The translations under genes were made by a program, and so were the position numbers. A model generated the notes under the pieces. It was not told the origin of the DNA. It made no database searches and saw nothing but the letters and a program-made list of their open reading frames with translations. Shown here piece after piece: positions 50,903-58,710 of a DNA stretch of 64,000 bases. Origin of the DNA: Rubrivivax sp. (GTDB lineage Bacteria; Pseudomonadota; Gammaproteobacteria; Burkholderiales; Burkholderiaceae_C); the NCBI GenBank assembly GCA_030653385.1, contig JAURZM010000074.1:54841-118840 (forward strand), in the 5' to 3' direction. Positions within the stretch are counted from its first letter, which is position 1, and each line of letters opens with the position of its first letter.

Positions 50903-50910
50903 AAGAACCT
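50903..50910. repeat. 8-bp target duplication, right
   Basis: AAGAACCT, second copy of the direct repeat flanking the IS1595 element. Confidence 0.95.
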
Positions 50911-50931
50911 TGTCCACCTTGAGGCCCCTAC

Positions 50932-53532
50932 ATGGCGAAAGTTGGAAAGCGCATCCTCGACGACCTGTATCTGCACCTCTCCGCTCTAGAGCACCTGGAC
51001 AGGCCGCAAGACCGTCTCGCCGTCGAGAGTGCTTTAGGGAGACTTGGACCGCAGCCTGTCCACAGGCCCAACGTAGCGAAGCTCAACGTCTCGAACGGAC
51101 GCGTCTCCCTACTCGCATACGAGGAGTTCGGCGCAGCGGCCTTTCCGGAGCTACAGGCGAGTTGGACTTTCGAGGCGGAAGGCGACGCACCACCTCGGTT
51201 GCGAACCTATGGGGATTCGCTCAATCCCCCAATCCTTCATCGCAAAGAACTGTTGGTAGCGGCGGATCATCCTGATCGCAGCATTTGGACAGCATTGACG
51301 AGCGCTGCGGAGGACCTCGGTCTCTTCGACGACACGAGGACTATCGGCTTCCGGTTGAACTGGGAGAGATTGGTCTCGAGCAAGGGCTACGCCATTGTTG
51401 GACATGAACTGCACCCATTGGCCAACGCATCATCAGGAGAGATTGACGCTTCGTCAGCCACGTCCGTGCGAGGCGTGCAACGGCACTTGACGGCGTTGAG
51501 CCGCAGCAGCTTGTCAGCGCCGGTCCAGCTGCTGGTTCGCCATGGCCTCCTCGCCGCGGACACGCCGTTCTTCGACTACGGCTGTGGCCGCGGGGATGAT
51601 CTTGCGGCGCTTCGCGCTGACGGCTACATGGCCCAGGGGTGGGATCCACACTTTGCTCCCGATAGACCTCTGGCTCAGGCGGATGCAATCAATCTCGGCT
51701 TCGTAATCAATGTCATCGAGGATCCAGCCGAGCGTGTCGAGGCCCTATGCCGCGCGTTCAGCCTTGCCAACAAGGTGCTATCCGTTGCCGTGATGCTCGG
51801 CGGGTACGACTCGCCCGGCACTCCGTTCGCGGATGGTGTCCTGACTACCAGACGCACCTTTCAGAAATACTTCTCCCAGTCTGAGTTTAAGGACTACCTT
51901 GAGACGACCTTGCAACACGAGGCCTTCATGGTGGGACCTGGCGTTGCTTTCGTCTTCGCGGACAAGGACGCGGAGCAGCGCTTCAGCGCGGGCCGGTATC
52001 GACGGCGCGACCTCTCGGAGCGCCTGCTCGCCAGACGCCCACCAAAGATCTTCCGACCTCCCCGGGAGGCCGTCCGCAGGCCGTCAGCTCCTACCCGCAG
52101 CGAGGCAGCCCTTGCGCGGGTCCGTCCCCACCTCGATGCGTTGTGGAGGACCTGCCTGGATCTCGGCCGCACCCCTGACAGCGCCGAAGTGAACAACTTG
52201 GACGAGATCAACAGCGAGCTGGGAAGTCTTGGCAGGGCACTCCTCATGCTGCGCAGACACTACGATCAATCGCCCCTGGCTGCTGCTGCGGCGGCTCGCA
52301 CAGACGATCTTCTCCTGTACTTCGCGACGCAGCAGTTTCGCAAGCGACCACCTTACAAGCAGCTCGAGCCTCGGCTTCGCGGCGATATCAAGGCCTTCTT
52401 CGGCGACTACCGTGGAGCGCAGTCGGCGGGGCTTCGCCTTCTGACTGAAGCAGCTGATGCCGGCCGGCTACTAGCTGCATGCCACGAGGCCGCGACGCAA
52501 GGACTCGGCTGGCTGGGCGCCGAACAGTCACTGCAGCTGCACATGGCTCTGGTGGATCGGCTCCCTGTGATCCTTCGAGCGTATGTCGCGTGCGGACTGA
52601 TCCTGTGGGATGCAGGCAGCGAAGTGCAGCTCGTCAAGATTCATATCTCTTCGGGCAAGCTCACGCTGCTCGAGTTCGACGACTTCGACACGGACCCTTT
52701 GCCACCGCTCCGTCGTCGGATCAAGGTGAACATCCGACGCCAGCAGTGTGACGTGTTCGAGTACGGGTCTTCCGAGTACCCGAAGCCCCTGCTGTATCGA
52801 AAGTCCCGCTACCTCCACGAGGACGTCCCCGGATACGCTGAGCAGCTCGCGTTCGACGACGCTCTTGAGGCAACCGGCATCCTCGGAACCACGGAGTACG
52901 GTCCGCCTTCCGCTGACCTGCGGGCACAGCTGGAGGAGCGCCGACTCGCAGTGCGTGGGATGCGCCTGGCACGCAGCGACGCTGTCCCCCACCTCGATCA
53001 AAAGTGCGGAGCGAACTTCACCTTCAGGGCTTTCGTCGAGTGTGGAGAGACGCAGATCGACCAGGGCGTACCAAACATCCCCCTGCAAGCGGACACCTAC
53101 AACGCGCTGTACGACCTGGCCACGAACATACTGGATCCGGTCATCGACTACTACGGTCCCATCCGTTTGACCTACGGCTTCTGCTCCAGGGGGCTCAGCC
53201 GGCTGATCGCCCGGCGCATCGCTCCGGAGCTGGACCAACACGCCGCCTGCGAGGTCGGGCCTCGGGGCGACCCGATTTGCGGTCGAGGCGGCGCCGCCTG
53301 CGATTTCCTTGTTGACGACGAAGACATGCGCGAGGTCGCCGAATGGATCATCGAGAACCTGCCCTTTGACCGCCTGTACTACTACGGCCCGTCGCGGCCG
53401 ATCCACGTGAGCTTCGGGCCGCAACGTTCGGCTTTGGCGTACGAGATGCGGGAGACCAGTCGCGGCACCCTGATGCCAAGGCCCCTTGAGCTTCGAAACG
53501 GACCTGGCAGTCAGCGGAAGAGCGCGATGTAG
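50932..53532 (+). CDS. Phosphorothioation-associated methyltransferase fused to M15-like domain
   Basis: 866 aa. Residues about 1-380 match the putative methyltransferases associated with dnd loci (TIGR04096 type): GKRILDDLYLHLSAL, and SAM-binding motif I at D215-YGCGRG (FFDYGCGRGDDL). The middle is a basic linker and a second helical part. The C-terminal ~150 residues resemble a peptidase-M15/DUF882 zinc domain: IRLTYGFCSRGLSRLIARR, H770, D791 (GAACDFL) and H825 (IHVSF), the family's zinc triad. The role in phosphorothioation is not established. GAGG precedes ATG 50932; the IS1595 right end is 22 nt upstream, so the original promoter may be displaced. Confidence 0.8.
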   Translation: MAKVGKRILDDLYLHLSALEHLDRPQDRLAVESALGRLGPQPVHRPNVAKLNVSNGRVSLLAYEEFGAAAFPELQASWTFEAEGDAPPRLRTYGDSLNPPILHRKELLVAADHPDRSIWTALTSAAEDLGLFDDTRTIGFRLNWERLVSSKGYAIVGHELHPLANASSGEIDASSATSVRGVQRHLTALSRSSLSAPVQLLVRHGLLAADTPFFDYGCGRGDDLAALRADGYMAQGWDPHFAPDRPLAQADAINLGFVINVIEDPAERVEALCRAFSLANKVLSVAVMLGGYDSPGTPFADGVLTTRRTFQKYFSQSEFKDYLETTLQHEAFMVGPGVAFVFADKDAEQRFSAGRYRRRDLSERLLARRPPKIFRPPREAVRRPSAPTRSEAALARVRPHLDALWRTCLDLGRTPDSAEVNNLDEINSELGSLGRALLMLRRHYDQSPLAAAAAARTDDLLLYFATQQFRKRPPYKQLEPRLRGDIKAFFGDYRGAQSAGLRLLTEAADAGRLLAACHEAATQGLGWLGAEQSLQLHMALVDRLPVILRAYVACGLILWDAGSEVQLVKIHISSGKLTLLEFDDFDTDPLPPLRRRIKVNIRRQQCDVFEYGSSEYPKPLLYRKSRYLHEDVPGYAEQLAFDDALEATGILGTTEYGPPSADLRAQLEERRLAVRGMRLARSDAVPHLDQKCGANFTFRAFVECGETQIDQGVPNIPLQADTYNALYDLATNILDPVIDYYGPIRLTYGFCSRGLSRLIARRIAPELDQHAACEVGPRGDPICGRGGAACDFLVDDEDMREVAEWIIENLPFDRLYYYGPSRPIHVSFGPQRSALAYEMRETSRGTLMPRPLELRNGPGSQRKSAM

Positions 53533-53572
53533 GCTGGCAGCCTCACGCCTGAACGGACAAGTGCCGGCGAGG

Positions 53573-53611
53573 TTGACACCTATACGTTTGCATATAAAAA
53601 TGCAAACGTAT
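53573..53611 (+). promoter_or_regulatory. dndB promoter with perfect palindromic operator
   Basis: ATACGTTTGCAT (53582-53593) and ATGCAAACGTAT (53600-53611) form a perfect 12-bp inverted repeat around ATAAAA. A consensus TTGACA (-35, 53573-53578) and the TATAAAAA -10 region lie against or inside it, and the right arm runs into the dndB ATG at 53610. DndB is reported to repress dnd operons in Salmonella through a TACG-N10-CGTA palindrome; here the arms are TACG...CGTA with 20 nt between. So autoregulation is likely. Confidence 0.75.
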
Positions 53612-54767
53612 GGAGGCAAAGCACGCAAACACGGGACCGAACCCCAACTTCTCGTACGTCTTCCCGGCGATTCGCGGAGTCCAGGCAGGACGAGAGTACT
53701 ACGTGTCCATGTGCCCGCTGCGCCTGCTGCCCAAGCTGTTCCAGTTCGACGACGAGGAGATGTTGCCCGAGCTTCGGGCGCAACGAACCCTCAACAGGGT
53801 CCGCATCCCGGAGATCGCGCGCTACATCGTCGACAACAAGTCGACGTACACATTCTCCGCGATCACCGCCTCCATCGATGGCGAGATCCTGTTCACCCCG
53901 ATCGGACAGGACAGCAGCGCGGCGTTCCGCATGGGCACGATGACGGTGTCCATGGACGCCAAGTTCATAGTCAACGATGGACAGCATCGGCGCGCGGCGA
54001 TCGAGGCTGCGCTCCCGACCGCACCTGAGCTCTGCGACGAGACCATCGCCGTGGTGTTCTTCGCGGACCGCGGGCTTCAGCGGTGCCAGCAGATGTTCGC
54101 AGACCTCAACCGTCACGCGGTGCGGCCTTCGGCTTCGCTTGGCATCTTGTACGACCACCGGAACGCGGCCGCCAAGGTCGCCAAACACCTCAGCATCACC
54201 TCGCCGATTTTTCGTGACCTGGTCGAGACGGAGCGCTCCAATCTTGCCCCGCGGTCACGCAAGTTGTTCACGCTCAGCGCGCTGCACTTCGCCACGCTTG
54301 AACTGCTGCCGGAGAAGGACATCGAAGACTTCCAGCGGGCATCAAGTCGTTGCCAGGAGTTCTGGGAAGCGGTTGGCGCGCAGATCCCTGAATGGCTGCT
54401 CGTTCGGGATGGCAAGGTAAGCGCCGGGGAAATTCGGCGCGAATTCATTCACTGCCACGCGATCCTTCTGCAGGCGCTAGGCCGGGCTGGTCGCTCCCTG
54501 TACGACGCCTACCCGAATGACATCCAGAAGCGGATCCAGCGTCTCAAGGGCATCGACTGGTCGAGACGCAACGCGCAGACCTGGGAAGGCCGCGCGATGG
54601 TCGGCGGGAAGATGTCGAAGTCAGGCCAAAACGTGACGCTGACCTGCAATGAGCTCAAGCGGGTTCTCGGGCTAAGGCTCACACCAGACGAACAGATTGC
54701 GGAATCTGCCTTGCAGGCGGCCCGCCCGCCGCTTCCCACGAAAACTCGAAAAGCCAAGAGCAAGTAA
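53610..54767 (+). CDS. dndB: DndB, DGQHR-domain regulator of DNA phosphorothioation
   Basis: 385 aa. DGQHR signature N122-DGQHR-R (residues 123-127) with RVRIPEIARYIVDNKSTYTFSAI before it and VFFADRGLQRCQQMFADLNRHAVRPS after, all typical of DndB. In known systems DndB represses dndCDE and tunes modification frequency. The ATG 53610 lies within the operator and at most a few bases after the predicted transcription start, so the mRNA may be leaderless; no later in-frame start exists before residue 34. Its stop overlaps the dndC ATG. Confidence 0.93.
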   Translation: MEAKHANTGPNPNFSYVFPAIRGVQAGREYYVSMCPLRLLPKLFQFDDEEMLPELRAQRTLNRVRIPEIARYIVDNKSTYTFSAITASIDGEILFTPIGQDSSAAFRMGTMTVSMDAKFIVNDGQHRRAAIEAALPTAPELCDETIAVVFFADRGLQRCQQMFADLNRHAVRPSASLGILYDHRNAAAKVAKHLSITSPIFRDLVETERSNLAPRSRKLFTLSALHFATLELLPEKDIEDFQRASSRCQEFWEAVGAQIPEWLLVRDGKVSAGEIRREFIHCHAILLQALGRAGRSLYDAYPNDIQKRIQRLKGIDWSRRNAQTWEGRAMVGGKMSKSGQNVTLTCNELKRVLGLRLTPDEQIAESALQAARPPLPTKTRKAKSK

Positions 54768-56335
54768 TGCCTCTCGCACCGGCGATCATCATCAAGGAAA
54801 TCCAGGCCCTCTACCTCGAGGACAACCTCCCGTGGGTCGTGGGGTACAGCGGAGGCAAGGACTCGACGGCCAGCCTGCAGCTCATCTGGAAAGCCCTTGA
54901 AGCCCTTCCCGAAGAGAAGCGAACGAAGACGGTTCATGTCATCAGCACAGACACCTTGGTGGAGAACCCGGTCATCGCGGCTTGGGTCGAGGTATCGCTC
55001 GGACAAATGAGGATCCAGGCGATGGCGCAGCGGCTGCCGATCAGGCCCGAACGCCTGACACCAAGCCTTGAGAACCGCTTCTGGGTGAACCTGATCGGCA
55101 AGGGCTACCCGGCTCCACGGCCGAAGTTCCGGTGGTGCACCGATCGTTTGAAAATCAGCGCGTCTACCAAGTACATCCAGGACCTGTCGGAGGCAAACGG
55201 CGAGGCCATTCTGGTCCTCGGCCAACGCCGTGGTGAAAGTCAGGCACGCGACAAGGTCATGGATCAGTACGGCTCCAGCACGCGGCAGAAGCTGAGCCGG
55301 AACAAGGACCCAAAGTTGTCTCGCGTCTGGGTCTACTTGCCGATTGAGACGTGGTCAAGCGACGACGTGTGGGAGTACATCGTAGAGACCCCCAATCCCT
55401 GGGGCGTGAGCAACCAAGACCTGTTCAATATTTATCGCGGTGCCACGCCCGACTCGGAGTGCCCCATCGTGGTGGACAAGTCCACGCCCAGCTGCGGCGA
55501 CAGCCGCTTCGGCTGCTACGTGTGCACGATGGTGAGCCAGGACAAATCGATGAAGGCGATGATCCAGAACGACGAAGAGAAGGCCTGGATGCAGCCCATC
55601 ATGGACTTTCGGGACCGGATGCTCGTCATGGACGACAGGCACCACCGAGACTTCCGTCGAATGAATGGTCAGCTCATACTCATGAATGGGCGCCTTGTCC
55701 ATGGGCCGTATTCGCAAGAGCGCCGAGCAGAGTTGCTTCGCGAACTCCTTAGGACCCAGCAAACTGTCCAGCGCCGCGGGGCAGACCAAGGCGCGGGACA
55801 AGTGGAACTCATTCCGCTCGACGAGCTGCAAGAGATTCGGCGAATCTGGGTTGAGGAAAAGGGCGAGATTGAAGATCTTCTGCCCGCCATCTATGAAGAG
55901 GTCCACGGCACGACATATCCCGGCAAGGAGTTGGATCCGATGCCACTCGACCACAACGACCTCACTCTCCTGCGCCAGGTCGTTGGCGGGTGGACTGCGG
56001 AGAACCTACCCTTCAGCGGCTCCGGCCCCGAAGTGGTTGCTGATGAACGCTCTTCCGAGCTGTACAAGCTCACTCGTACCTTGCTCGCCGCAAGTTTCAA
56101 GGGCCTTCAGAGTCGGAAGCGATCAAAGCAGCTCGACGAGATCGAGAGCGTGTTGAGCGCATTCGCCTTCGTCGATGAGCAGGACGCGTTGAAGTTTGCC
56201 GAGGAGCACCTGTCGAGCGACAACGGTGCCGCGAGCACGATCGATGTCGCCGAGGTAATCGACCTTCTGGGCGAGGAGTCGGGGTCAGCGAGGAAGATCA
56301 TTCCGATCGCCAGCGACATGTCGCCTCTCTCCTGA
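54767..56335 (+). CDS. dndC: DndC, PAPS-reductase-like sulfur transfer ATPase
   Basis: 522 aa. ATP-binding P-loop SGGKDS (28-33), WCTDRLK, and four cysteines C232, C243, C250, C253 for the 4Fe-4S cluster (CPIVVDK..SCGDSRFGCYVC). DndC activates the DNA backbone and accepts sulfur from the cysteine desulfurase DndA/IscS. No dndA is present in the island, so a chromosomal IscS presumably serves. One-nucleotide overlap with dndB. Confidence 0.96.
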   Translation: MPLAPAIIIKEIQALYLEDNLPWVVGYSGGKDSTASLQLIWKALEALPEEKRTKTVHVISTDTLVENPVIAAWVEVSLGQMRIQAMAQRLPIRPERLTPSLENRFWVNLIGKGYPAPRPKFRWCTDRLKISASTKYIQDLSEANGEAILVLGQRRGESQARDKVMDQYGSSTRQKLSRNKDPKLSRVWVYLPIETWSSDDVWEYIVETPNPWGVSNQDLFNIYRGATPDSECPIVVDKSTPSCGDSRFGCYVCTMVSQDKSMKAMIQNDEEKAWMQPIMDFRDRMLVMDDRHHRDFRRMNGQLILMNGRLVHGPYSQERRAELLRELLRTQQTVQRRGADQGAGQVELIPLDELQEIRRIWVEEKGEIEDLLPAIYEEVHGTTYPGKELDPMPLDHNDLTLLRQVVGGWTAENLPFSGSGPEVVADERSSELYKLTRTLLAASFKGLQSRKRSKQLDEIESVLSAFAFVDEQDALKFAEEHLSSDNGAASTIDVAEVIDLLGEESGSARKIIPIASDMSPLS

Positions 56336-56341
56336 CTCGCC

Positions 56342-58327
56342 ATGGCCAAGATCACCTTCAAGGGCATCGGGATCCAGGATCTCGGCCCCTTCCGCGAGCG
56401 GCAGTATCTGGACCTGAGGGTGCGATCGGGGCGTCCAGTCATTCTCGTCAAGGCACTCAACGGAAGCGGGAAGACCACCCTACTCACCTGTCTGCAGATC
56501 GCCCTCTACGGCACGAAGGCATTCGGCTCCCGCAATGCCGAGTACGAGCAACTGCTTCGCGGACTTCAGCGCGCCGACGCACGTGGACACGCTCGCGTCG
56601 ATCTGGATCTTCGAGTGGAAGCACACGGCGAAGCTGACGACCTGACGGTGTCCAGAGAATGGTCGATCGTGAGCGGCAGGCTCGTAGAGCGGCTCATGGT
56701 TTGCCGCAAGGGCACGCAGGACCATGTCCTGACGGATGAATGGGATGACTATCTCGACTCGATCCTGCCGGCAGAGCTAATCCAGCTCTTCCTCTTCGAC
56801 GGCGAGAAGATCGAGTCGCTAGCCAATCCGAAGACCCTGCCTGAGATGCTTCGTCGTGCGACTGAGGTCTTTCTTGGCATTGGAGGAATCGACTCGCTGT
56901 CCAAGGATCTGGTCGCTGTCGAACGTCGCGCCCTCCTGCGTACCAAGGACGCATCGGGCGAGTACGAGGCAGCAAGACGAGATCTTGTCGAGCTTGAGCG
57001 CCAGCATTCGTCGGTGACTGTAGCCATTGAGGTTCTCGCCCAATCTGTCGGCAGCGCCCAGACGCTCGCGGACATGACACGCAAGAACTACGAGCGCTAT
57101 GCCAGCGAAGGCCAGCGTTCCGGTCTTGCAGCGTACGAGCGTGCAGCAGAGATCCGGGCCGCAGAACAGCAGGCTCTCGCTCGCGTCGCTGAGTCGGAAG
57201 ATGCCGTGCGTGAAGCTCTGGCAGATCCATGGGCACCACTCGCTTCCCTCAGCAATCTCTGGGATGCCTACAAGTCACAGTGGGCCGACGAAGAGCAGTC
57301 TCGCTCTGCTCAGTCCTTGCTTCAGGAGATCGTAAAGCGTGACAAGCGCGTACTGCGCGCACTCGACACACGGGTCCCGAAGTCCGCGCTCGAGGCCCTG
57401 CGCGAGGTTCTAGCGTCCGAGACGCGGGACTATCGGCAGGCTGGTAAGCGCGCGCAGGTGCTAGTCGCATCGCCGGACCCGGTTTCGCTTGAGTCACGTA
57501 TCGACGAAGCCGCCGCTCGCTACCAACATTGCGTCGACAACCTTGAGTCCGCCAGGGCGCGCTTGGTGGACGCCCAACGACGCGTAGCAGCCATACCCCA
57601 GGGAGAGCACGTCGCGGAGCTGCTCAAGGGGCTCCAGGATCACGCGACGCGCATGGCAGAGGCTGAGGGCAAGCTCGAAGCCATCAAGCGACAGTTGGCA
57701 GAGAGCCAGTCGAACAAGCTACACCTGGAGACCCGCCTTGCCGCCGCACGGCTTCGCATGAGCAAGGACTTCCGGGGACAAGCCCAAGACGCAAAGGCCA
57801 TCGCGGCCGGCCAGCGCGCACGCTCCGTGCTGGCTGTCTTCAAGGACCAGTTGCTCGCCTCCAAAGCCACTTGGCTTTCAGACATGATCACCAGCGAATT
57901 CAAGGGCCTCATGCGGAAGCAGCGCCTGGTCTCACGAGTTCGCGTGGATCCCGTCACCTACGAGGTCACTATCGTTGGCGGGGATGGACACGAACTGCCA
58001 CTTGAGCGGTTGTCCGCCGGAGAGCGGCAGCTGTTGGCAGTTTCGGTTCTGAGCGCCCTGATCAGGGAGCGGAAGGGGCACTTCCCAGTCGCGGTCGACA
58101 CCCCTCTAGCAAGGCTTGATGGGACCCATCGTCAGGCACTCATTCGCAGATTCTTCGCAAAGATCTCGCACCAGGTCTTGGTGCTATCTACCGACGAAGA
58201 GGTCGAGGGCAGCACGTACACCGAGATGGCGCGGCTCACCTCCGCTGCCTACTCCCTCACCTTCTGCGATGAAGGCCGCAATACCGTCGCGGGTCCCCTC
58301 TTCGACATTGCGGAGCAACGTACATGA
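56342..58327 (+). CDS. dndD: DndD, SMC/RecF-like ATPase
   Basis: 661 aa. Walker A N40-GSGKT, long central coiled coils (about 190-500), ABC signature LSAGERQLLA and Walker B FPVAVDTPLARLD near the C-terminus. Provides nicking/ATPase action for sulfur insertion together with DndE. Stop overlaps dndE (ATGA). Confidence 0.95.
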   Translation: MAKITFKGIGIQDLGPFRERQYLDLRVRSGRPVILVKALNGSGKTTLLTCLQIALYGTKAFGSRNAEYEQLLRGLQRADARGHARVDLDLRVEAHGEADDLTVSREWSIVSGRLVERLMVCRKGTQDHVLTDEWDDYLDSILPAELIQLFLFDGEKIESLANPKTLPEMLRRATEVFLGIGGIDSLSKDLVAVERRALLRTKDASGEYEAARRDLVELERQHSSVTVAIEVLAQSVGSAQTLADMTRKNYERYASEGQRSGLAAYERAAEIRAAEQQALARVAESEDAVREALADPWAPLASLSNLWDAYKSQWADEEQSRSAQSLLQEIVKRDKRVLRALDTRVPKSALEALREVLASETRDYRQAGKRAQVLVASPDPVSLESRIDEAAARYQHCVDNLESARARLVDAQRRVAAIPQGEHVAELLKGLQDHATRMAEAEGKLEAIKRQLAESQSNKLHLETRLAAARLRMSKDFRGQAQDAKAIAAGQRARSVLAVFKDQLLASKATWLSDMITSEFKGLMRKQRLVSRVRVDPVTYEVTIVGGDGHELPLERLSAGERQLLAVSVLSALIRERKGHFPVAVDTPLARLDGTHRQALIRRFFAKISHQVLVLSTDEEVEGSTYTEMARLTSAAYSLTFCDEGRNTVAGPLFDIAEQRT

Positions 58328-58710
58328 TCGATCGCCTCCGCCTTACTGCCGGCGCAAAGCAGCAACTGATCACGCTCAAGCGCCGGACAGGGATCGAACA
58401 CTACAACGTCCTCTGCCGTCACGCTCTTTGCCTATCGCTCGCCAACCCAGCGCCGGCGCCGGACGAGCATCTCCAGTTCGCCAACGGCCTCGAGATCGAC
58501 TGGAAGACGTTTGCCGGTGATGCGGACGCAACCTACCTCAATCTGCTGATCATGCGATCTCTCGCAGATGACGGGGATGCGTCCGCTGCAGCCGTACGTC
58601 GCTCGCTAACGCAGCATGTCCACCGTGGACTGTCTTACCTCGTCTCGAGACAAGAATCAATGCTTGCCTCATCAATGCCTAACAAACAATCAAGTGGGAA
58701 CGCCAAGTGA
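58324..58710 (+). CDS. dndE: DndE
   Basis: 128 aa. DRLRLTAGAKQQLITLKRRTGIEHYNVLCRHALCLSL matches DndE, a small helical protein that binds nicked DNA in the modification complex; the LNLLIMRSLADDG and HRGLSYLVSR parts agree. Overlaps dndD and the following gene (GTGA). Confidence 0.93.
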   Translation: MIDRLRLTAGAKQQLITLKRRTGIEHYNVLCRHALCLSLANPAPAPDEHLQFANGLEIDWKTFAGDADATYLNLLIMRSLADDGDASAAAVRRSLTQHVHRGLSYLVSRQESMLASSMPNKQSSGNAK

